From Phytophthora colocasiae (taxonomy: Eukaryota > Oomycota > Peronosporomycetes > Peronosporales > Peronosporaceae), in contig JAGKQI010000045.1 in the NCBI GenBank assembly GCA_018806915.1, forward strand, positions 1,240,001 to 1,304,000: DNA of 64,000 nt. Reading direction: 5' to 3'. The stretch's first letter is position 1. Every line of letters begins with the position of its first letter. The position numbers were made by a program, and so were the translations under genes. Below are positions 11,295 to 21,108 of the stretch, piece after piece. A model generated the notes under the pieces. The model was not told the DNA's origin and ran no database searches. It saw nothing but the letters and a program-made list of their open reading frames with translations.

Positions 11295-13000
11295 GTTTCT
11301 TGATCAATGATCAGCAGAGGCGATCCGGATGGTGTAGTAGAAGTCAGGTGAGACACGGTAGGCTCCTCGGCTATTTGTACGCCATGGGTAGATGTACTTC
11401 TTTACTTGAATTTGGCAGTGAGAAGTTGACTAAGGCAGTGACATTGCACGATTCTAGCGAATCAGGCGTCATCAACGTTCTGGTTGTCAAAACGTACATG
11501 AAGTATATTTTAGCGATAAAACCTCCAAAATTTTTTATATTTGTTGTCATTTTGCCTGTGAAACCTGAACCTGCAAAGGCATACTTGAAGTAACCTTTTA
11601 CCACGTATTACTTGTTGGAGTTCTTAATGTAGAAGTGTATGGCGATGACGAAAAGGTAAATCAAAAGACTGACAAAACAATCCCATTCACAGGTTAGCTT
11701 GGCTAGTCCGGATTGACTTGGTTCGAAAATGAGTTTACTCGCTTGAAATATCCAAGGCACAAATGAACGTAGCGAGCAAGAGCATCCATTGCTTTACTGA
11801 TACAATTGTTTTGACGCACGGCCGGTGGTGGAGCACCACCTAGCACTGATGTCGAAAATTTGGCTCGTATAAAACCTTAATGAGAGGTAAAAAGTGGACG
11901 TTCCGGGTCAAGACCAAACCCCTTTCGACTTAGTCGACCAGGATCCTGATGATTTAGATCTGGAATTCGTCGCGGTAGGAGCAAAATTCTACAGGCTCAT
12001 AGTCACGGAAGTGATGCCCTCTCTTCGCATACGATTGGCGTTTTTTTTTGGGATACAAACACAATGTTGCCCACCCGCAATGTACGTGCTCCACCAGCTC
12101 GATTGTTTACCGCATTTTCAGAGTGATTTTCAGTATTAAGCAAGTCTCTCAGTCGTGATAATTAATCTGTTGCTAAACGTTCGTCCCCATCATCTTCAGT
12201 CCAGTTCTTGTGTTGTCAGACTCAGCAAGAAACGAGGCGCTGTCCGTGCTTTAGGTAGCTTCTGCCTCGGTCACGTGTAGCCGAATCCCATCCTGTAACA
12301 AAACTGCGATGCAGACCAAGATCGTCAAGTTGGTGGTTCTCCTGGGCCAAGACTGGGCCTCAGTGAGTAGCTAACTTTCAATTCATTCCTACATTTTCTT
12401 TACTCTACTCAAGCCGCCGTCTCCACCTTCCAATAGCCCGTATCCTCCACCTCGGCCCTACATGTGTTCACCCAACTCACTCGATAAATCTTCCTCACAA
12501 TGCATTGGTTTCAACCGAGCTACTTCCAGGACATTTTTGTGCAGATTGATGTGCGTGATTGACAAATGAATGAGGATATACGTTTCCACAGGTAATACTG
12601 AATGCGTTTGCTCGCGGATCTGGATTACACTTCTCACACAGTAAGATATTTCCAGCGGCCAAGACCAGATCTGGATTCTTGTAAAAAAAAATCGGCCATC
12701 AGAGTCAAAAATACACTTAGATGTATTCTCGGAGAAAACTAAGTGACAAATGGGCATATGGCTCTTGGATATTTCTTCCTCCGACACAACAAACAAAGAC
12801 GACCGTTTTTCTATGGGCATCCGTGTAGACAAATGTCCAATCGGCAATTTCAATCACAGTCACCGATATCTTTAATCCCGAGACTGTCGTCGAATTCTTG
12901 ACAACGGAAAAGGTCCGAAATACTCGGAAGGTTGTCCAAAACTGCCCGAAGTTTTCTTTGAACTTCTTCGTTCCCACGAAGCTTTTAATCGCTGTGTAGT
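11295..13000. other. unassigned AT-rich sequence between repeats
   Basis: No ORF here shows a domain I recognise. A short plus-strand frame at 11894-12139 begins with an acidic, natural-looking stretch (DLVDQDPDDLDLEFVAVGA) but ends quickly and has no recognisable continuation. It may be a remnant of a repeat-derived gene. I see no clear terminal repeats. Confidence 0.4.
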
Positions 13001-13007
13001 GGGTCTT

Positions 13008-13034
13008 GATAACACAAACACACGCGAGGGAAGC
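13008..13034 (-). repeat. LTR remnant, 3' side of Gypsy element
   Basis: These 27 bases are identical to 21052-21078. Similarity extends weakly over roughly 55-60 bases (GGGTCTTGATAAC here against GGATCTCGATAAC there). The two lie outside the first and last coding traces of the Gypsy element, as LTRs would. I could not follow the repeat further, so full LTR borders and target duplications are undefined. Confidence 0.6.
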
Positions 13035-13363
13035 TGGCGCTCCCTGTTAACCGTCTATTGCTTGCTCGCTCTAAGGTAAATTGTAATCTGACTAAACCAA
13101 ACGTTATGCTTGCTACAGCTTCAATCTACTCGTTCTCTGACTTCTATGACACCTCGACTTCACAGTCTGTGCGGCAGCTCGGCCTCACCATCTTTGTAGC
13201 CAGAGCAACGGCCAAGGCTTGGATTCAACCAGCCACTACACCGCCCCGTCAAGTCTAGGACACTCCAATGTTTGACTAACCTTAAGTGATGTATCACGAA
13301 TGTTGTCAGAATGTTGCACAAATGTAACGCTTACCTTTAACATCATTCTTGACCTTCATTCTG

Positions 13364-14028
13364 CTACTTCAACTTGAAGGGGTTGCAAATCTTGTTCCTC
13401 GTGCTATATGTTTCAAGAGTCCCGTGTCTCGGACACCAGTACAGGGATATCCTTCCCCAGGTACCGCAGTGTTTCCCTCGAGTCCTCCATTGACGTAGTC
13501 CTCTCCAGGACATCAGGATCTCGTCGCCCTTCTTAGCTGTGCACCACCGGTGCTTCTTCAGCTCTTCTACCACCAGTACGATACCCTGAGAGGCCACGTG
13601 CTTCAGGACTTCTTCCGTCACCTGTTATGCGTAGTATTTTAGCCTAGATGCATTCACGTCCGTCTCTGCACCCGTGATGAGGTGTCGGACCACGAATGAT
13701 TGCACATCCGCTCCGACAATCTGATGGCCCGATCCAGGTGATCAGCAGCTTGTTTTGGTGTTTCTCTACTCGTGAACCATTCATTTCCAGTATCTTTCTC
13801 TGCTCATGTCGACACGAAAGTAGAGAGGACTCGGTAGTGGCAACATACAGAACAATTCCACCGGTGCTTTGTTGGCGAGAGATGGCATAGTCGTGTGGTT
13901 AACGCTGCCTCTAAGCAGAGGGACGAACATTGTCCACTCTCGGATGTCCTTTCCATACCATACCAAAATATCCCCGATCTCCGACCGCCTCCGACAGTAA
14001 CAGAAAAAGTTTTTTTTTCAGACCACAC
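13364..14028 (-). pseudogene. Gypsy integrase C-terminal part and chromodomain
   Basis: On the minus strand, the frame 13966-13781 gives VPLLRGSVNHTTMPSLANK followed by APVELF, the typical end of a Phytophthora Gypsy integrase core (NHT...PSL..KAPVELF). After a frame change, 13621-13364 gives HVASQGIVLVVEELKKHRW and GDEILMSWRGL, a chromodomain-type module that directs integration to chromatin marks. The DDE catalytic centre is missing: the region between the zinc domain at 17421 and this segment is taken up by other sequence. The upstream frame at 14028 is poorly matched. Confidence 0.7.
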
Positions 14029-14599
14029 GCATATTACGTTTTAGTTGTGTAAGAGGTTAGGTGAGCTTAAATGAAGATGTGTGAGTCCAGCCGGTGTGTA
14101 AAACGCCTATCAATAGAAGCTCTGTAGCCAGATTCTTAGGCTCTAAAACGGCCTGTGGGCTGAGAAATCAGCCAAAAACGAATTATTCATTTTTAGGACC
14201 ATGAGGCAAGAACATGCCTCATGGCAAATGCAGCACTGATGGCCAGATTAAAAAACGGCATTTTTACGATGGTTTTTACAAACGTAATTACCTCTAGTCG
14301 TGGGTACAAAACTGTTGGTATGTGGCTGCCGCAAAAGGAACGTCCGCGTCATTTTTGATTTTTATCGCCAAAGAAGCATGTGCCCATCGTCTTTGTTGCG
14401 ATCCCTAGAGTTTGTATACCTGTATATTTGCGTGTATGTACAGCTGCCGCTACTTGTGGGGTATGCATGCTGGTGTATTCTGTGATGAGGTTAACCTTGC
14501 TCCGAAAGGAGGTTAAGCTTGGTGTTCAGATCGGTTTTACAGTCGCATACGGCACTATGTCTGTCTTCAGCCGAAATATAATCTGTATTAGCTCTTACT

Positions 14600-15083
14600 C
14601 TTTTTCCTTACTCGATCGTTTCGTCTTCGAAGAACTTCTTCCGGACAAGCAGGCGGCGCTTTTTTTTCGAAGGCAGCGACAAGGACGGCTTGATGAACTC
14701 ACGCGACTCCCATGTCTGCTCCCAGTGTACCAGGTAATACGTTTTCGTTTAACGCACTTCCAGTTCCACAGCTTGCGGACGTGGCGTTGCTTCTCGCCTT
14801 CAAGGTCGTCGTTGTCGTCGTCAGCGGAAGGGGGATTGTGCAGTCACGCGCGCAAGTCTTCAAGAGTCACCTTGCGCTTGGGCAGGTCGGAAAAGCTTGA
14901 AAGGATCACGTCGATGGCTTCTGGAAGCAAACTTGTCGAAACAACTACGGTGTTCATGGTAAGGCGAAGATGACGAATGGCTTGATCACTAACCCGAAGA
15001 TTGTGCTTTTTGCTTGCAGCAATACATAGGGTCTTGAGCTCCTTGGCGGAGTTGATGTCGTTCTTGGAAGACTTCAAGGGCAT
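14600..15083 (-). pseudogene. unassigned coding-like remnant downstream of Crypton
   Basis: A minus-strand ATG at 15083 opens a frame MPLKSSKNDINSAKELKTL that ends with a stop at 14844. The frame continues beyond the stop with an acidic run (SADDDDNDDLEGE) and then, after another shift, basic sequence (LPSKKKRRLLVRKKFFEDE). Composition and hydrophobic spacing look like a real protein of about 150 residues that has decayed. It lies 46 bases downstream of the Crypton frame, so it could be a second gene of that element or an independent remnant. I do not recognise the family. Confidence 0.35.
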
Positions 15084-15129
15084 CGCGATCGAGAAGGAAA
15101 TTGCTGAGTGGACAAGAACAGAATTTCAA

Positions 15130-16990
15130 TCAAGAGGACGATCGACTGGTGCACAGCGAGAGGTAAGCATTTGGTAATAATGTGACACATACTAATTCAA
15201 TGACGTTTTGTGTGTGTGTGGGGGGGGGGGGGGGTTCCACGATGAGACCTGCCGCTTGAAGGCGTTGATAGCGGTGAATTTGCTCGTTAAGATGGCCAGG
15301 CTCGTGGAGCTTGCGTATAGACTTCAAGACGTTTTGAGCACCCCGAGCTGTAATGCTGTGTTCGCGGAGAAAGGAATGGAGCTGTGTCTCTGCTGATTCT
15401 CCAGACATCAGCACTTGGTTAGGGTACTGCGTGGCCGTCTCGTCCAAGTCAAAGCCGTCGGGAATGAAGATCTTCATGAACGCGACGACTTGCTTGGCGC
15501 TGGATCGGGTGTGTTTTGTAGACTTGTCTGTCGAAGGCCACATGCCGTATACCACGTGAATCACGCATCCATCAACCTGGAAGCTGTAGAGGTATGTCGC
15601 CGCTTTGCCGGTGGATAAATGCTCACGTGTGCCATGTGCAGCTGGTTGCTGTTTGTTATAGACTATGGCCTCCATCGGAGCTAGGCGAGTGTCAAGCTTT
15701 TGATTGACTTCGACTAACTGCTCAATCAACGCTGCTTGGTGACGAAACATTGGATGTCCTGTGGTAACTGGCGTGATCGCTGGTGCGTGTGTGCTCTCTG
15801 TGATGCTTGGAGCGCTTGGTGTTCTTCTGTTACAGGATAGGTGCAATGACCACGCCAGAAGCTCGTTCAAGGTGATAGTTTTCTCCGAAGCGCAAGCTTC
15901 AACCCGTCGAACAGGAGGACCGTTAGCATTCAATCGCTTCAATTGCGGGTAATAACACAGTAGATACGCCATGAGAGTGTCGACCACACGCGCATTGATG
16001 TTGTATGATGGCATCTCCGGACCCAACGAAGACCAAAAGAGCGCCGACGCAAAGCCTCGTATCTTCACTTGAGTGTCAACGTCGAAAGTATCGAGTGAGA
16101 GAAGATGAACGGGCGTCTCGGGAGCATGACTACTCAAGACTATTCCAACTTTGTGGTCCTCTGCCGGGGTATTGAAGACGTATGCGAAAGCCTTGTTCGT
16201 AGCAGTCGTGTTCCACGCTCCTCTGTCGAAGATCCACTGGACGCACATGCCCCTCCACGGCGGAACGAATGCGATGTCAACTTCTCAGCGACACCTGCCG
16301 TAGCGGCGGCTCGATGCAGAGCTCGGTTCACGTAGCTGTGGATGCCGGGTAACGCGTTGACGTTCTTAACATTGTCTTCAGACGTCGCGTGTTGAGCCAC
16401 GGATTCCGGATGGTCGATCAAGTCAAGTAACGGAATTGCCGGGGCGACTGCTGCTTGAGACTCAAGGTGTTGCTCGGGAAATTGACAGAGCAGCGCCACC
16501 GTTGGAGACTGCTGGGTGATCAATGCAAGGGACAGGCTGCAAAATCATCATCCAGGAAGAGGGACAAGTCCTGTTCTTCGGAAGTCTTGACACGGATGAA
16601 GCGAACGAAATAGATATCACCGGACGAAGAAGCGTCAAGTCCGAAGCACGACCAAACAGGTACCAAAGTAAGCAGAGTAGCGCAGCATCTTAATAGTCAA
16701 CAGAGGTAACAGCAGTCGAATACAGGTGTTCGGTCATCTTCTTAAGCGCTTTCTTCGTGCAGGCAGGTGCCTAGTTTACAAACGTGCCTGACTCGCGCTT
16801 CATACAGTGTCGCTCTAGCACTTGTCCCTTCTTCAGCAGATTCTTCTTCCACGGCGGTGCGATGCTGAGGGAACTGTTCAAGCAGCCAATTCTTGGCTTG
16901 CCGGTAGTACTGCATCACCGAGTGTCTGGCTAGGAACTGTCCCTTGCTGCCTTCCTTGAACGCGAGATGCATGCCAAACATGTCCACAAC
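15130..16990 (-). pseudogene. Crypton tyrosine recombinase, frameshifted
   Basis: Three minus-strand frames make up the gene. Frame 16987-16742 is the N-terminal DNA-binding part (HSVMQYYRQAKNWLLEQFPQ). Frame 16523-16140 holds the HxxR box SHSFRRGGA. Frame 16248-15130 resumes with QWIFDRGAWNTTATNKAFAY, where the Tyr is the likely nucleophile, and runs on through the long C-terminal DNA-binding region (FIPDGFDLDETATQYPNQVL, LHEPGHLNEQIHRYQRL) into a poly-Pro stretch from a run of about 14 C. The first catalytic Arg should lie between 16,523 and 16,742, where the frame is disrupted. The HSFRRG...WIFDRG spacing is as I recall for oomycete Cryptons. The gene is dead in this copy. Confidence 0.75.
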
Positions 16991-17420
16991 GGGGTCGAGA
17001 ATGAGGGCAGCCCTTTACCGCCGCATGCAAGCCTTCAGATACTCCCAGCTTACGCCTTCTTCTTTTTAAATTTTTAAGAACGCTTTCGCCGCACCTTCAC
17101 GGGTACGTTTCATGTTGGTAGGTGCAAGGTCGCTAAGACGCATGGGTGGTCGGAGAAGTCGGAGGGTGATTGCTATTTGTAAAATATGTGAATGGCTAGG
17201 GAAATGTAAGGGAATATCAATATTTTGCTGTAAGCCTCCGACACGATACGTCGGAGGCGTGAATACGCGTCTTTTGCAACTGGATACGCCTTGGATTGAT
17301 TAAAATAAAGTGGATCGTGACTGTTTATTCGCTGATAATGCGATTTTGGACTTATGGTGCTTTCTATTGGCCGAAAACAGTGCATAGTAATTTCTAGTGT
17401 AGTCGGAGACTTAATGATAT

Positions 17421-17810
17421 TCATCCATATCCAAATGCCCCCACTGTAAGGAAGACCCCGTGTAACGCACCATTGCGCTCGTAACAGCGGAACGTTTCAC
17501 TCCGTGGTCGCTGTAACACCTTTCCGTCCTTCACGTGATGACAGAGTAGACGGGCAGCTAGAAATTTATCTACGTGTCCCCGGAAATGGTCCACATAGAA
17601 GTGTCTACTCAGCTGTTTCATCATGGCAGCTCGCCCACGGTGTCCTTGTACACCACAGTGTGCCACGATCATCAGTTGTTGCAGTAGAGTTGTATCTTTT
17701 GTTGGGATCCACAGTTTGCCTTTGTGGTACCAGCCCGTGGTGAGGAAGTTGCTGGGTAACGTGGTTCTAATTTCTACTTGCGCACGAACGATATTCTGGA
17801 AGTTGGCCAC
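17421..17810 (-). pseudogene. Gypsy integrase, zinc-binding N-terminal part
   Basis: The frame gives GKLWIPTKDTTLLQQLMIV, then AHCGVQGHRG, which supplies the two His of the integrase HHCC zinc domain, followed by RHFYVDHFRGHVDKFLAARL and LLCHHVKDG, where the expected CxxC is reduced to a single Cys. It ends at ERNGALHGVFLTVGAFGYG just where the catalytic core, with its first Asp, would start. The loss of the core coincides with the edge of the nested Crypton region. The domain normally aids binding to the LTR ends. Confidence 0.75.
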
Positions 17811-17820
17811 GAGATATTAG

Positions 17821-18300
17821 GGTCGGCCGAATTGCTGTCATACTAGCAGCCTCTTGCTGTTCATCACACTTGCCTGGTGACCGATGCTTCTGATGTTGGC
17901 TATGGAATCATTGTCACACAAGTGAAGCACTAGCAAGTGGAAAAATCTGTTGAGGAATAGCACGAACTACTTGTCTGTGTGAGCGGCACGTTCACTGGAT
18001 GGAAACGCAATTGGAGTGTTATCGAAAAGAAGGCGTACCCCACAATTTGTGCCTGCGACCAGACCAGCTTCGGCCACAAGGCTTCAAATTGTTTTACGAT
18101 TACCGCAATTTAATCTACGTCTTTGCGCCTGGGAAAGAAGTTAGGGAGAAGTTATTACGCTGGGCAGTAAACCTTATGGAGTACCGATACCACATCGAGC
18201 ACATTGAAGGGGAAAACAACGTCTGAGTGGGCATGGTGTCTAGGTGGGCAGGGAACCACCAAGAGCAGGTGGCCCTGCGTGTAATGGTACTACCAAAGCG
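17821..18300 (+). pseudogene. Gypsy RNase H segment in inverted orientation
   Basis: On the plus strand this reads LVTDASDVGYGIIVTQVKH, then after stops and a frame change PQGFKLFYDYRNLIYVFAPG, LLRWAVNLMEYRYHIEHIEG and MVSRWAGNH. That is the RNase H and connection domain that follows the reverse transcriptase in Ty3/Gypsy pol. All other pol domains of this element are on the minus strand, and the segment sits exactly in the gap between reverse transcriptase (ends about 18,480) and integrase (starts 17,810). The simplest reading is a local inversion of about 650-700 bp within the element. A junction of two opposite copies is the alternative. Confidence 0.75.
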
Positions 18301-18469
18301 AGATCGTCAGGAGGAAGAAAGGACCCAACACCTTCGGGGCAAGCGACGGCGAGGGGAGGAAGAGAGGACCCATAAGACCCGATTAGTGGGATGTGACGGG
18401 GAGGCAGATAGGACCCCAGCAACACGACGCAAGCGCAAAAACTCAGAACGAAGTCCGGTTGTGGGAACG

Positions 18470-19394
18470 TTAAGCTGGCAGAATTTTCCTACTTTCCTTT
18501 GAGTTGGCCAAATGCCGCACATTCAACCTTCCCAATTCCAGTCCTATTCCTGCTGCAACACGTTTCGTTCTTCGAGATGCAGTTGCCAAAGCCAGATCGA
18601 TCCGCTCCTGTTGTGGTTGAGCAGTCCGAGCAAAATCGATCACGCACTCTCTCATCCTGTTTGTTGCACACAGGAACTGTTGAAGTTCAGCTGCATTAGT
18701 TGGATAGGGAAGTGCTGACAAAGTCTTGATCCGCTCTGGATCGTTGACTCCGTTGCCCGTGATGATATTACCACACCATTTGACTTGCGGTTCGTACAGG
18801 CTTGACTTCGTCACGCTCAGTTTAAAAGCGAAGTAGTCGAGTAGCCCAAACAGCCGCTTCATCTTTGCCAAGTAAGTCTCTACTTCTTTAGCGAAGAGAA
18901 GAAGATCATCTATCCATTCCAAAACATGTTGGTACATCAATTCTTGCAGGTACTTCTCAACTGTGGCTTGAAAGAATAATGCCGCATCGCAACACCCTTG
19001 GGGAACTCGCCTTGGTGTGTTGATTTTGCGGTGAGTCATGTACGACAGTAACTCTTGACAAGATTCATCAACTATCCCTTTATGGAATTGAACAACCCAT
19101 ATGCAGTCACGCACTAGCTCCAGATCGACCTGCGGATTTGGCATCACACCGACAATACCTTTCGACTTAAACATTCAGTGGTTTGTAATTTGCCGTTAGC
19201 CGTTAGGCCGTAGTCGTTCGACCTTTGCGTTTGGGCAATGCCGAACAGGCCCATCTGCTGCCAGGGTTTTCGTAGATCCAGCCTAGCTTTACCAGGTTGG
19301 CGTTGAAATCCTCCATGAACATCCTGATCTCTGGCGGGTACTTTCTTGCGTTGCACTTGTAGGGCTTGGCATCTTTCTTCAGTCGGATCTTCAT
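18470..19394 (-). pseudogene. Ty3/Gypsy reverse transcriptase
   Basis: The first part (19394-19203) reads PYKCNARKYPPEIRMFMEDF and LGWIYENPGSRWACSALP. After frame changes the main frame 19174-18470 gives PNPQVDLELVRDC, RRVPQGCCDAALFFQATVEK, the catalytic box WIDDLLLFA and the thumb region KLSVTKSSLYEPQVKWCG, PYPTNAAELQQFLCATNRMR. The YxDD position carries IDD preceded by W, normal for this family. The end loses similarity at about 18,520, next to the inverted RNase H segment. At least one frameshift near 19,200 separates fingers from palm. Confidence 0.85.
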
Positions 19395-19468
19395 AGGCGG
19401 TACTTTAGCTGGGGTCGTTACCCAATTTCTCCCTCCACAGGTCGAAGCGAAGAGAAATCCTTAAACGT

Positions 19469-20083
19469 TCATCCAGATACCGTTTCCCGCACTAGTTTCT
19501 CCACTTCTTTGCTCTGTTCCGATGCTGAGCTCACTACAGATTCATCAAATTCATCCGGTTCATCTAACTGGCTTTGCGACGCTAGCTTTTCCCGTTCTCT
19601 ATCCACATCGATACCAAGAGAGATCAAGATCTCTGTGCCCAAAAGAAATTCCTCCATCTCTCCAGGTACAATCAGGCAGTGCCCAGATGGACCGATGGAC
19701 ACTGGTCCCGCTGTAGTTCGCAGCGTCACACGAAGATTTACCGCTCGAGTCACCTCGACATTACCTCCAACCGTAACGCACGAGATGGGCTCATCTAATT
19801 TCACACAATCGACACTCGGACATTCCGCACGCAACCTCTGGAATATACGCTCATTCATACTGGTCCTGGTAGCTCCACTATCCGCACAGAACGGGATGCT
19901 GCACACTCCTTCAAGCAGCACCGTACCACCTTCAGGAGGCAAGCCTTCACGAATGCGGCAGAACTTAGTTGCGTTTTCCTTGTTGGTTACTTGCTTGTCG
20001 GCGGGCTTTGAACTCTGCTCGACGCTTTGCTCGAATTGCTTTATTGTCCGCTTCCGTTGCCGTTGGAAAGTTGATAAAGCCAT
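19469..20083 (-). pseudogene. Gypsy aspartic protease region
   Basis: The frame contains GVCSIPFCADSGATRTSMNE, with the DSGA form of the retroviral-type aspartic protease active site, then hydrophobic strands up to LLGTEILISLGIDVD, the second conserved part of the fold. The C-terminal half is acidic (LDEPDEFDESVVSSASEQSK) and leads towards the reverse transcriptase. It overlaps the Gag frame by about 120 bases in a different frame, so a frameshift or readthrough would have been used, or the copy is frameshifted. Confidence 0.75.
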
Positions 20084-20930
20084 GTTCTCCTTTACAATGA
20101 AAACACTGTTTAGGTGATGGAGTCCCTGTGGCTTGGCGCTGCTCGCCTTGCTTAGGTCCGATCACCGTTCTCAGCTTTGCCTTCAGTACACTACTAGTCA
20201 TGATTGCCATTTTCTTGTCGTTGGTAATCTTCATGGTACCTCTGGTGCTGAAAGGCTTTGCATTCTTGGGCAGCTTTGCCTTTATCAACATCACGGTCTT
20301 GTTCTCTTCTCCAGTTCTAATGCTAAATTGCTCAACCTTGTGCAAGCTACGTACACTCGCCTTGGCATCGCCACTGAGGTACTCCAACTCATTTTCCACT
20401 CTTTCGACAGGAACCCAGGTAAGAACTTCAATAACACCTTACATTTGCGCTTGATTCCATCGTCACCAGAGAAAAGAGCACTCACACCATTCCGCTTGAT
20501 AATCTTGTTGGCAAGATGAAAGTAGGCGGTCACTATCGCTTCCACATCGGGAGTGGAGTAGTCGAACCTTAGCTCGAAACCAAACAAATCATCCATATCT
20601 GGCAGCTCCTTGTTCGTAAAGCTGGAGGTGATGTCCTTGATTTTGCCATCAGGAACTCATCGGTCACGTCTTCAATGTCTATGTCCCAACGAGTCTCGCA
20701 CATGGTTTCAAGCAAGTTCTCGTTGAAAGAGTCGCGTACTGTGAATAGCACGGACTTAACATCCTCGTTACCTGTCCGGCATCGCGCCTCAGTAACCGCA
20801 GTTTACTCCTTCCGAAGTCTCAACCACTCAAGCAATAACTCGCGCGAGATGTCGTTGATCAGCGGCGGATTGACGATCGAAAAGATCGGCTGCTGGACAC
20901 GGGGAATCACCGTTGGTACGGTAGCCATTT
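19965..20930 (-). pseudogene. Gypsy Gag, broken
   Basis: The likely start is the minus-strand ATG near 20,930 (MATVPTVIPRVQQPIFSI, RELLLEWLRLRKE), which reaches a stop within about 45 codons. Further frames carry KSVLFTVRDSFNENLLETMC and ETRWDIDIEDVTDEFL (20751-20569), then VEAIVTAYFHLANKI (20596-20291), then a basic C-terminal part (20399-19965). The nucleocapsid zinc knuckle is degenerate: CFHCKGEHGFINF keeps CxxC and His but lacks the last Cys. Gag would form the virus-like particle. Several stops and shifts are visible. Confidence 0.7.
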
Positions 20931-21051
20931 GCTCTACATTGTCATTCTCCTGTAGAGTCGCTTTGTCGCTATTCACCAGCTGATTCTTCGTCCTGTTGTC
21001 TTGTGCTCAGTTTCGACATTCGCAACTAAAGATATCTTTGAAGTGGATCTC

Positions 21052-21078
21052 GATAACACAAACACACGCGAGGGAAGC
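21052..21078 (-). repeat. LTR remnant, 5' side of Gypsy element
   Basis: This is identical over 27 bases to 13008-13034 and lies about 120 bases upstream of the probable Gag start on the minus strand, where a 5' LTR end and primer-binding site would be. I could not identify a primer-binding site with confidence. Confidence 0.6.
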
Positions 21079-21108
21079 AGGCACTTCCTTTTAATCGTTG
21101 TATTAGAT

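Larger units (their letters stand above)
14040..17420 (-). mobile_element. Crypton-type tyrosine recombinase element nested in Gypsy integrase
   Basis: The segment separates the two halves of the Gypsy integrase and holds a Crypton recombinase gene on the minus strand. Cryptons are DNA transposons that move with a tyrosine recombinase, have no terminal inverted repeats and leave only a very short duplication, so the exact ends cannot be read. The outer limits given are where Gypsy homology ends on either side. Roughly 1 kb at the low-coordinate side (14,040-15,120) is not clearly Crypton and may be a further insertion. Confidence 0.6.
13001..21108 (-). mobile_element. decayed Ty3/Gypsy retrotransposon with chromodomain
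   Basis: Read on the minus strand the order is Gag (about 20,930-19,965), protease (20083-19469), reverse transcriptase (19394-18470), RNase H (present but inverted, about 17,821-18,300 on the plus strand), integrase zinc domain (17810-17421), integrase C-terminal part (about 14,028-13,700) and chromodomain (13621-13364). This is the Ty3/Gypsy chromovirus order. A 27 bp identical segment at 13008-13034 and 21052-21078, in the same orientation with weaker similarity around it, marks what is left of the two LTRs. A Crypton-type element fills the gap in the integrase. Frames are broken in every domain, so the element is not autonomous. Confidence 0.8.

Noticed and set aside
15211..15233. GT/G run as a functional element
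   Set aside because: It is a simple homopolymer inside the decayed Crypton gene and encodes only its poly-Pro stretch.
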